Below, one piece after another: positions 24,745 to 31,628 of a stretch of DNA of 64,000 bases. Source of the stretch: Paenibacillus profundus (lineage in GTDB: Bacteria; Bacillota; Bacilli; Paenibacillales; Paenibacillaceae); NCBI RefSeq assembly GCF_021369635.1, contig NZ_JAJNBZ010000004.1, positions 1-64,000 on the forward strand. The letters run 5' to 3'. The position numbers were made by a program, and so were the translations under genes. Numbering within the stretch: the first letter of the stretch is position 1; every line of letters begins with the position of its first letter. The notes below the pieces were generated by a model. That model was not told the origin of the DNA, did no database searches, and worked only from the letters and a program-made list of their open reading frames with translations.

Positions 24745-25740
24745 TTAGTAAGTTCGTTCTTCGAAGTAGTTCCACAGCGTTCTTAAATCCTCATGAGCGT
24801 TGAAATCCGAGAGCTGATCAATGATGCCCCATGCCCGTTGCATAAAGTCATGGCTCATCAACAGCGCTTGGTCCAATGCGCCGCTGGCGCGAATGAATTC
24901 AATAGCCTCGTCGAACGCCGCATCAGGTGAAGTCGAACGCAGCTCGCGCAGCCTGCTCGCTACAGCCTCGTCCTTCATTGCTAATATGACAGGCAGTGTT
25001 GCATGGCCGTTGCGAAGGTCCGCACCGGCTGGTTTGCCCAATTGTTCCGCAGACTTGGTAAAGTCCATAATATCGTCGCGAACTTGAAACGCCATGCCAA
25101 GATGGTCGCCGAAGGCATAGAGCAGCTCCGATACCCTGTCGTCGGCATCGGAGGCTTTCGCCCCGACCTGCAAGCATGTCGCCATTAGGAGCGCGGTCTT
25201 GTTGCGCGTCTTCTCCCAGTATTCATCAAGCGACAGCTCGAAATTGTAGCGATGATGCATCTGCTGGTATTCGCCAATGCATAGCTGGGTCGTCGTCACG
25301 GACGCTACATCCTGAATGTAACGTTCGGGCTCTTGGACGTTGGAAGTCATCAGCTCGATGACACGGCTCATCATGTAATTGCCGATATGCACCGCTTTAT
25401 ATATACCCGTCTTGCGGTGCAGGGCCGGTTGGCCACGCCGCATATCCGCCTGGTCCAAAATATCGTCATGAACGAGCGAGGCCGCATGGATAAGCTCGAC
25501 GACAGCTGCAAGACGGTATGCGTCGTCGGATTCCGGCTCAGTGCCGAATCGGCTGCCTACGATCGTCATCATCGGACGAAGGCGCTTGCCGCCTGCACGG
25601 ATGAGTTCCAAGACGCTTTGAGCGACAATGGATCGGGAGGATACATCCGGATCGTGCAGAACGATGCGCTCTAAATCGCGATTAATGCGCTGCAGCGGGA
25701 TATTCAACTGCTCGTGAAGCGAATCGTTATATGACTTCAT
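24745..25740 (-). CDS. Polyprenyl diphosphate synthase (HepT/DmkB-like)
   Basis: 331 aa. The first aspartate-rich motif is DDILD (92-96, within LVHDDILDQADMRRG) and the second DDIMD (222-226, in FQVRDDIMDF). GGKRLRPM at 50-57 binds IPP. It makes long-chain isoprenoid diphosphate for quinones. Its start overlaps the small gene upstream by 14 bp, which suggests a two-subunit enzyme like HepS-HepT. In the Listeria EET locus DmkB has this function for demethylmenaquinone. Confidence 0.88.
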   Translation of the reverse strand: MKSYNDSLHEQLNIPLQRINRDLERIVLHDPDVSSRSIVAQSVLELIRAGGKRLRPMMTIVGSRFGTEPESDDAYRLAAVVELIHAASLVHDDILDQADMRRGQPALHRKTGIYKAVHIGNYMMSRVIELMTSNVQEPERYIQDVASVTTTQLCIGEYQQMHHRYNFELSLDEYWEKTRNKTALLMATCLQVGAKASDADDRVSELLYAFGDHLGMAFQVRDDIMDFTKSAEQLGKPAGADLRNGHATLPVILAMKDEAVASRLRELRSTSPDAAFDEAIEFIRASGALDQALLMSHDFMQRAWGIIDQLSDFNAHEDLRTLWNYFEERTY

Positions 25741-26176
25741 AAGCCACCTGCTTGTAATGCTTCGCTAGAAACCGGCATATGCGCTGGTGCAGAAGCATAT
25801 CCGTCGTGTTGCCTTCCGCGCGCCGAATCTGAATGCGCTTGTTCGTTGTGGCCAAGTCGATGACGAGCTTCATCTGTCCGTGGCGAACGGCGAATTGGTA
25901 ATACATGCTCATCAAAAAGTCGCCGTCCAATACGGTTTTACCCGCAAGTTGTTCCTCGGCAGGAACATGCTGATGGGTGCGCATGGCTTGACGAAGCAGC
26001 CAATAGCAGCCGAGCAGCGCCCGCCGCTCATCTGGCTCCATATCGTAGGCATGCAGCGCGCTCGCCATATCCAACAAGAAATGTTCATCGCTTCCGACCG
26101 TCAATCGGATGCCTGCTTCAGGCGGCATCTCTTGCGTCAGGAGCCGACCTGTTTCCATTATGAGTTGCCGATTCAT
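25727..26176 (-). CDS. Small partner of the polyprenyl synthase (HepS-like candidate)
   Basis: 149 aa, helical, no catalytic Asp-rich motif. The segment GKTVLDGDFLMSMYYQFAV (about 79-97) resembles the 'GDxxxxxxY' region of the non-catalytic component 1 of heptaprenyl diphosphate synthase. It overlaps the catalytic gene by 14 bp, which supports a heteromeric enzyme. Similarity is weak and judged by eye, and the protein is shorter than usual HepS (about 250 aa), so an unrelated accessory protein is possible. Confidence 0.65.
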   Translation of the reverse strand: MNRQLIMETGRLLTQEMPPEAGIRLTVGSDEHFLLDMASALHAYDMEPDERRALLGCYWLLRQAMRTHQHVPAEEQLAGKTVLDGDFLMSMYYQFAVRHGQMKLVIDLATTNKRIQIRRAEGNTTDMLLHQRICRFLAKHYKQVAYEVI

Positions 26177-26204
26177 GGGAACCCCCCGCTTCCCTCAGAA
26201 ATAA

Positions 26205-26241
26205 GGAAAGTAATGTGACACATGGTACACATTACTTTTCC
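26205..26241 (-). terminator. Hairpin downstream of the NADH dehydrogenase gene
   Basis: Arms GGAAAGTAATGTG / CACATTAC(T)TTTCC around a 10-nt loop. On the minus strand the tail is only CCTTATTT, so termination may be partial and allow read-through into the prenyl-synthase genes. Confidence 0.5.
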
Positions 26242-26273
26242 TATATGCAATAAAGACTATTCTTATTTACGTA

Positions 26274-28148
26274 TTAATCCGTATAAAGGTACCAACGTTT
26301 CACGAACGGTATCTTCTTCCAGATTCGTTTCAGGCGAGGGTACAGATAGTAATCCGCACCGAACGTGCTGCCGGAACCGCCGATAAGCGCGATGCCGCCG
26401 AAGAAGTACCAGAACATTTCATAAGGAGCCATACCGGACGTGTAAATCATGACGCCCATTGCACATGTTGCTATCGAAGCGATAGCTGTGAACAAGCCCA
26501 AGATGAGCATAATGCCGAAGATGACTTCAGCCGCAACCATGCAGCCTTGGAAAATGTAAGCCATCGTCGTATAGCCGCCGTCATGCGTGTAGAACATTAA
26601 ATCCATCGACCAATCCACAATACCCTTAATGAAGTTAGGCACTGGAATCGCTTTGATGGCCGAGCTTGCGCCCTCTACGGCCGATGCCGCCGTCTGAGCA
26701 TCTACGGTTGAATGCACCGCATCCACCGCTTGCGAAGCAGCCGTTACGCCGTCCATCGCCTTAGGCGGGATCAAGAACATCTGGGAAGGATCCTTCAGCA
26801 ATTTTGCGCCTTTTTCCCAGCCTTGCATCAGCCACATGACACCGATATAAATCCGCAGCGGAACGAGCCAGAAATTCGGCGAACGTTTCGAGAAGTGACC
26901 GCCGACGAAGCTTCTGCGGTTTCTAACATGGAAGAATTCGTGCATCATGTAAGACCAAATCTTATGGAATCCGAGTACTTGCAAGAAGTACACAATATTG
27001 ATCATATGTTTGAAGAACATCGCCATGAAGCCTGAGAAGTGGAACATTTTCTTCGGCGTGCCCACGGCAGCTACCCCATAACGGCCACCGATACACACCA
27101 TCGTACCGTGGAACGTAGGCTTGTAGGACTTCTTCGTTCCGCCCTTGATGTCACAAGTGATATTGTGGGCGATGAGACCCGCGGAATGCTCTGCGTTCTC
27201 GACCATTTGCGGAACGGGACGCTCTTCGCCTTCCGGAATATAGAAGATGTTGTCGCCGACAACATACACATTTTCATGGTCAACGGACTGCAGCTTGTCG
27301 TTCGTCAAAATACGTTTGCGCCCTTGCTGCTGTACGTCGAGGTTGCCGACGAGGTCGGAACCTTCGACACCGGCCGTCCAAATGACGGTGCTCGATTTGA
27401 TCTCGTTGTTCTCACCGAGAACGACGGAATTCGGCGTAACACCGGAAATTTTAGCCCCGGTTACAATTTCAACCTTCATTTTGCGGAGATATTTATCCGC
27501 TTTGTCAATCAGATTCTGCGGCAGAATAGGCAAAATCTTCGGAGCCATATCGGCTACGACAAGGCGAACTTCTGACTCGTCCACACAGAACTCGTGGCAC
27601 AGCTCTTCACGGTATTCCGCCAATTCGCCGATCATTTCCACACCGGTAAACCCGGCGCCGACGACGACGAATGTCAGCATTTGCTTGCGCAGTTCTGGAT
27701 CCGATACTTTCGTTGCATCCATGAACATTTGACGGATTTGATGCTTCAATACGACTGCGTCCTCGAAGGACCACAGCGAGAATGAGTTCTCTTCCGCACC
27801 GGAAATGCCGAAGAAGGATGGCTTGCACCCGGTACCGATTACGAGATAATCATAATCGTAAGATTTTTTCTTGCCTTTCAATGCCTTGCCGTCGAAATCG
27901 ATATTCGTAACTTCATCCAATACGACTTCTACTTTGCGACCGGCAAAGATTTGCTTCAGGTCCATCTTGATGGCTTCTTCATCAACACGGCAGGCCGCAA
28001 CTTCGTGCAGCTCGGTCATCATCGTATGGAAAGGTTTGCGGTCTATCAGCGTGATGCTGACGTCTTTGTCTTTTTTTAGACGATTCGCCAGCTTCTTCGC
28101 CGTCAGGACCCCACCGTAACCGCCGCCCAAGACAACGATCTTTTTCAT
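26274..28148 (-). CDS. ndh2: Type II NADH dehydrogenase with DoxX-like membrane tail (Ndh2 of EET)
   Basis: 624 aa, much longer than ordinary NDH-2 (about 400). Residues 1-400 carry the FAD motif LGGGYGG (7-13), the NADH-site Rossmann region VVVGAGFTGVEMIGEL, and the late FAD contact VYVVGDN. From about residue 426 on, several membrane segments with GVMWLMQGWEKGAKLL and FIKGIVDWSMDLMF resemble a DoxX domain. Listeria Ndh2, which feeds EET, has this layout and about the same length. It would oxidise cytosolic NADH and reduce the dedicated quinone pool. The minus-strand neighbours pplA and the prenyl synthases support this. Confidence 0.9.
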   Translation of the reverse strand: MKKIVVLGGGYGGVLTAKKLANRLKKDKDVSITLIDRKPFHTMMTELHEVAACRVDEEAIKMDLKQIFAGRKVEVVLDEVTNIDFDGKALKGKKKSYDYDYLVIGTGCKPSFFGISGAEENSFSLWSFEDAVVLKHQIRQMFMDATKVSDPELRKQMLTFVVVGAGFTGVEMIGELAEYREELCHEFCVDESEVRLVVADMAPKILPILPQNLIDKADKYLRKMKVEIVTGAKISGVTPNSVVLGENNEIKSSTVIWTAGVEGSDLVGNLDVQQQGRKRILTNDKLQSVDHENVYVVGDNIFYIPEGEERPVPQMVENAEHSAGLIAHNITCDIKGGTKKSYKPTFHGTMVCIGGRYGVAAVGTPKKMFHFSGFMAMFFKHMINIVYFLQVLGFHKIWSYMMHEFFHVRNRRSFVGGHFSKRSPNFWLVPLRIYIGVMWLMQGWEKGAKLLKDPSQMFLIPPKAMDGVTAASQAVDAVHSTVDAQTAASAVEGASSAIKAIPVPNFIKGIVDWSMDLMFYTHDGGYTTMAYIFQGCMVAAEVIFGIMLILGLFTAIASIATCAMGVMIYTSGMAPYEMFWYFFGGIALIGGSGSTFGADYYLYPRLKRIWKKIPFVKRWYLYTD

Positions 28149-28349
28149 GGTTTCACCCCTGCGATAGCTATTTATTTGTAAATGGTTAAAAATTGAACTT
28201 CATGCTATCAACAATGGAGCCCCGCGAGTAAAAAAGCAATGATGTTTTTCACCAAGCCGTCCAAAGCATGCTCGTTGACCATCTTGCTTTCCTACAGCGG
28301 AGCTTCCAAAGTCTTACCTATTTCCATCAAGGAAGATAAGAGATTCGTC

Positions 28350-28853
28350 TTACTTCGCTTGAGCCAACGCTTGTTCAGCCAATTGCACGAAGCCACTTAC
28401 GTGGATGGATACGCCAGATACAGCGTCTGTTTTGCCTTCGCCGTTAACTGCAACAGCTTTAGGATCTTGCTTCGCGATCAATTCTTCATCCATTTTCTTG
28501 GCTTGCTCGCTCCATTCGAACTCAGATCCGGCTTTTTTCATGCCATACTCTTCGCCCAATTCTTTCTTTGTTTTGCCGCCGTCTTTGCTGACAGCGTCCC
28601 AGTTAACTGCTGTAATTTTGCCATCTTTTACAGTAATGTCGAGGGTATCTTTCCAGCCGGATTTTTCGTCAAAGTCAGCTGCTTCGGCATGGTAGTCGCC
28701 ATCTTTGTATTGAGCTTCCGTAGCTGTGTTAGTGTCAGTAGTTGTTTCCGTGCCTGTTGCAGGTTCTTTCGCTTCTTCTTTCTTATCGCCGCAGCCAGCC
28801 AGCATGCCTACGACCAATACTGCGGATAACAACAGTACAAGTTTCTTTTTCAT
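28350..28853 (-). CDS. pplA: FMN-binding lipoprotein (PplA-like, EET terminal flavoprotein)
   Basis: 167 aa. A lipobox MLAGC puts the lipid-anchored Cys at 21. Residues 25-48 are a Thr/Glu spacer and about 50-165 a single FMN-binding-type domain. The flavinylation motif reads DAVSGVS (143-149); the ApbE consensus is Dxx[ST]GA[ST], so Ala is replaced by Val and Ser149 is the expected acceptor. Listeria PplA is longer and has two such sites. It is expected to carry electrons at the outer face of the membrane. ATG 28853 is preceded by AGGTGGGG. The promoter has a perfect Fnr box. Confidence 0.88.
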   Translation of the reverse strand: MKKKLVLLLSAVLVVGMLAGCGDKKEEAKEPATGTETTTDTNTATEAQYKDGDYHAEAADFDEKSGWKDTLDITVKDGKITAVNWDAVSKDGGKTKKELGEEYGMKKAGSEFEWSEQAKKMDEELIAKQDPKAVAVNGEGKTDAVSGVSIHVSGFVQLAEQALAQAK

Positions 28854-28921
28854 TTCAGTCCCCACCTTTTCCTTATTAAAAAATACTTTGTGAAAATTTT
28901 AACTAACCTTTTGACAACCCA

Positions 28922-28964
28922 ATTATAACATCGAGTCCATATTTTAGATGTGATAAATGTCACA
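28922..28964 (-). promoter_or_regulatory. Class II Fnr promoter of pplA
   Basis: TGTGATAAATGTCACA (28949-28964) is an exact Fnr/Crp palindrome. On the minus strand TATAAT (28922-28927) is a consensus -10 box, predicting a start at 28915 and placing the palindrome centre exactly at -41.5. There is no clear -35 box, as expected for an activator-dependent promoter. The site lies in the 265-bp space shared with the divergent padR-like gene. Confidence 0.85.
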
Positions 28965-29130
28965 CCAAATAAACAATTTTTAAAATACTCTACACCATAC
29001 TTTGCCATGTTAGCCTCTATCTTATACAATAAAGACACCGTAAAATCAGATGCATTCGGATCATATGTCAACACCTACATGCTCTTTGCAAAAACAAACT
29101 TTGCCGAACAAACAATGAGGTGAAAAGAAC

Positions 29131-29679
29131 ATGCAAGCGAAAGACATCGTACTCGGTCTGCTCATGCAAGGTCCTAAGTCGGGATATGACATTAAACAGG
29201 AATATGAAATAGAGTTATCCCATTTTTTTGATGCCAGCTATGGTTCCGTCTATCCGGCACTGAAGCAATTGGAGAAATCCGGCATGATCGTCAAGGAGAC
29301 CGTTATGCAGGAGGGCAAGCCGGACAAGCACCTGTTCACGATTACCGATCTTGGCGAGCAGCAGTTTCAGCAGTACTTAGCCTCTCCGATTCAGGCGGAC
29401 TTTTATCGTTCAGATATATTGGCCCGACTATATTTTGGGAAATACGGAAGCACGGATGATTTGATTCGCTGGCTGGAAGAGGGGATGAGCGAGCGAATCC
29501 GGCTGTTGCAGCAGTTAGAAGAAGTATATGAGGAGTATAAGACGAATTTTTCGCCGCCGCGCCTCATTTCGATACAGTTCGGCATGCAGGACTACCAGGC
29601 GCAAATCAAAGTCATGCAGCAGGGGATAGATTATTTGAAATCTGACCAGGGCCATGAGTTTTGGGAGATGCCGTCTTGA
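29131..29679 (+). CDS. PadR-family transcriptional regulator
   Basis: 182 aa. The N-terminal PadR winged helix starts VLGLLMQGPKSGYDIKQEYE and includes GSVYPALKQLEKSGMI and a wing at LFTITDLGEQQFQQYL. The C-terminal helices (about 100-175) correspond to the Vir_act_alpha_C dimerisation region. It is divergent from pplA, so it might also act on that promoter, but PadR proteins commonly regulate themselves and adjacent transporters. Effector unknown. ATG 29131 follows AGGTGAAAAGAAC. Confidence 0.88.
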   Translation: MQAKDIVLGLLMQGPKSGYDIKQEYEIELSHFFDASYGSVYPALKQLEKSGMIVKETVMQEGKPDKHLFTITDLGEQQFQQYLASPIQADFYRSDILARLYFGKYGSTDDLIRWLEEGMSERIRLLQQLEEVYEEYKTNFSPPRLISIQFGMQDYQAQIKVMQQGIDYLKSDQGHEFWEMPS

Positions 29680-29838
29680 ATAGTCATTCGTATGAATAAG
29701 GAAATTAAATCTCTTCGCATGTCTGGTTCCAAGCACTCCGGACATGCGATTTTTGTATTGGCTTTCTCATTCATTTATGTTAAAGTTAACGACTGCGCCC
29801 GGCACTATCCCATCTGTAGATGATGTTGCGGCAAGGCG

Positions 29839-29880
29839 TCGCGGTTCGAAACCATCCCGCGTAATCAAAACTAAAGGGGA
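29839..29880 (+). ncRNA. preQ1-I riboswitch
   Basis: Compact pseudoknot aptamer. P1 is CGCGG (29840-29844) with CCGCG (29857-29861), and the loop begins TTC. The 3' tail TAATCAAAACTAA (29862-29874) has the conserved AAAACTAA. The Shine-Dalgarno AAAGGGGA overlaps the end of the tail, so ligand binding should hide the ribosome site. This agrees with the gene that follows, a queuosine-precursor transporter. Confidence 0.85.
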
Positions 29881-29887
29881 TTGCATC

Positions 29888-30598
29888 ATGTTTAATTTTG
29901 TGTGGGGCGTCACGTTCGTTTTGGCGAACTTTGCGTTCTTTTTGCTCTGCTACCGGCTGTTCGGGAAGTACGGCTTATATGCCTGGATAGGAGTAATGAC
30001 CGTAATCGCGAACATTCAAGTCGCTAAGACGATCGAAATGTTTGGCATCGTCATGACGCTTGGCAATACGGCCAATGCTAGCCTGTTCATGACGTCTGAT
30101 TTACTGAACGAGAAGTACGGGCCGAAGGAAGCGCGCCGTGCCGTATGGTTCGGATTCTTTACGCTTATTATGACGACGGTCATCATGCAGATGGCGCTCG
30201 TCTTCACGCCGCAGCCAACCGACATTGCCCAGCCGTCGCTCGAAACGATCTTCGGTCTCATGCCGCGTCTGGCGCTAGGCAGCTTGACGGCATATTTTGT
30301 CAGCCAATTTCTCGACGTGAAGCTGTTTGCCTTGGTAAGGGCAAAATATCCGAAAGCAAACCAGCTGTGGATTCGCAGCAACGGAAGCACCGGTATTAGT
30401 CAATTGGCCGATTCTCTCGTTTTCTGCACGATTGCCTTTGCCGGTTCCGGATTATATACGTGGGACGTCTGGTTCCAGATCTTTTTGACCACTTACGTGG
30501 TGAAGCTAATCTTATCCATTGCATCGACACCGTTTCTGTATTGGGCAAGAAGCTTCCGTGTGCCTGACTATCTGGAGCGGGATCGGACTTCTAACTGA
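29888..30598 (+). CDS. Queuosine precursor transporter (YhhQ/VUT family)
   Basis: 236 aa with six to seven membrane segments. Motifs NTANASLFMTSDLLNEKYG and DVKLFALVRAKYPKANQLWIRSNGST are typical of the YhhQ family, which imports preQ0/preQ1 for tRNA queuosine. ATG 29888 is set by AAAGGGGA at 29873-29880; an in-frame extension to 29744 would overlap the riboswitch. The preQ1-I riboswitch gives product feedback. Confidence 0.9.
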   Translation: MFNFVWGVTFVLANFAFFLLCYRLFGKYGLYAWIGVMTVIANIQVAKTIEMFGIVMTLGNTANASLFMTSDLLNEKYGPKEARRAVWFGFFTLIMTTVIMQMALVFTPQPTDIAQPSLETIFGLMPRLALGSLTAYFVSQFLDVKLFALVRAKYPKANQLWIRSNGSTGISQLADSLVFCTIAFAGSGLYTWDVWFQIFLTTYVVKLILSIASTPFLYWARSFRVPDYLERDRTSN

Positions 30599-30669
30599 CG
30601 CATCCGAGTCAGCCCTATAGGTTCGGCCTGCTGGCCTGTTTTCCTTTTGTATGAAAAGGAAGGCAGGCT

Positions 30670-31090
30670 TTTAGGCGTTCCCGTTCCTGGAGAAAGTATG
30701 CCTGTACACCCATTGCTTCACTCTCCCCATCATTCAGAAATTCAGCCCCTATTTTCAAACGAAACCATGATTTCGGTCCAGACTTTCCTAGAACGGCTCT
30801 TAGCTTCATTCTCCCATACAGTCAGGAAGGATAACGAGGGGGCCAAGGCGCATGACGTGTTGCATAGATACCAGTGTATAAACGGTTGAGCATGATGGCG
30901 TTGAACCAGCGTTTTCCTTAAGGTGTGCCGTTTTCTGATGGAAGGGGAGAATGAAGCAAAGGGTTGTATGTCGCCCCCCGAGCGTACCGTCGCCTGACGG
31001 AAGGGGAGAACGAAGCAAAGGGTCGGATGAAGCGAATCCCCGTCAGTCTAAACGCGATCCCCCATCTTTTGAAAGGTCTCGCTAGAGGTT
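30670..31090. repeat. Large modular repeat, copy B
   Basis: Related to copies A and C. It has inverted modules TCACTCTCCCCATCATTCAG (about 30719-30738) and CATTCTCCCATACAGTCAGG (about 30807-30826), then two forward modules, CTGATGGAAGGGGAGAATGA (30935-30954) and CTGACGGAAGGGGAGAACGA (30994-31013). CCCCGTCAGTCTAAACGC follows near 31038. Copy B lacks the block GAACGGAACATT...AAAGAGTC present in A and C, but shares CCCATCTT..GAAAGG with C. No credible gene inside. Confidence 0.8.
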
Positions 31091-31219
31091 TTCTCGCGGC
31101 TTCATAAAACCTTCGCAAAGAATAGGGGCTCGTTCATGTTGCCACAGTGAAAGCGAATAAGCTGCTGTGCAAATAGCGGGTCAGGTTGTACATGCTTATG
31201 CATGCAGAACTCCCATTTT

Positions 31220-31276
31220 AATTAAAACAAGCCCTCCTGGACCGCAATGAACCGATGCGGGGAGGTGCTTGTTTGG
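31220..31276 (-). terminator. Orphan terminator-like hairpin
   Basis: AAACAAGC / GCTTGTTT with inner CTCC / GGAG pairing. On the minus strand the stem is followed by TTTTAATTAAAATG. No minus-strand gene was found that it would serve; it may be the end of a lost gene or an untranslated RNA. Confidence 0.4.
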
Positions 31277-31415
31277 CTTCGTGGAAATGATAGATTGCAT
31301 TCTATCTGCAGTCATTGCTGCGACTAGCTGCCTCCGAGCATCGCGCAGCGTCAAGGGATAAGTAGTGGCAGCCTGGAGTGTAAGTGATCGGAAGTGTAAT
31401 GGTAAGAAAATTAGA

Positions 31416-31444
31416 TTGATTCTATTCAATAGGTCAAATATAAT
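31416..31444 (+). promoter_or_regulatory. Promoter of the binding protein-sulfatase operon
   Basis: TTGATT (31416-31421), a 17-bp spacer and TATAAT (31439-31444). The predicted start is about 31451, leaving a leader of about 180 nt. Confidence 0.75.
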
Positions 31445-31458
31445 AAAGATATAAACAA

Positions 31459-31508
31459 TGTAAGCGATTACAAGTTGGAGGGCGATGCATTCCGCATCGT
31501 TTGTAATC
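31459..31508 (+). promoter_or_regulatory. cre site and leader hairpin
   Basis: TGTAAGCGATTACA (31459-31472) matches the CcpA operator TGWAANCGNTNWCA at every position and lies at about +9 to +22, a position that gives repression by glucose. The same bases start a long hairpin: GATTACAA (31466-31473) pairs with TTGTAATC (31501-31508), enclosing CGATGC / GCATCG. Confidence 0.75.
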
Positions 31509-31628
31509 CTTCACCTCGCTTATTGCAGTAATTCCATTATAGCTCATGAAGTCCATTTGCAAGGGTAAGATACTATCAACTGAGGTTAACAGCTTTAGCA
31601 CACCATCTTGCAGCAAGGGGGATTTACT

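Noticed and set aside
26205-26241. Another Fnr box in the palindrome after ndh2
   Set aside because: The half-sites (TGTGA, TACACA) are spaced by seven bases rather than six and sit within a longer hairpin better explained as a terminator-like structure.
28239-28829. 196-codon plus-strand ORF over pplA
   Set aside because: It is the antisense shadow of pplA, starts upstream without a ribosome site, and has a Phe/Ser/Cys-rich composition typical of shadows.
30806-31118. Minus-strand ORFs in repeat copy B
   Set aside because: They fall entirely in the dispersed repeat, and equivalent ORFs in copies A and C are not conserved in frame or length.
31196-31429. 77-codon minus-strand ORF ending at the 31220 hairpin
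   Set aside because: It overlaps the hairpin and the sulfatase-operon promoter, and has neither a ribosome site nor a recognisable sequence.
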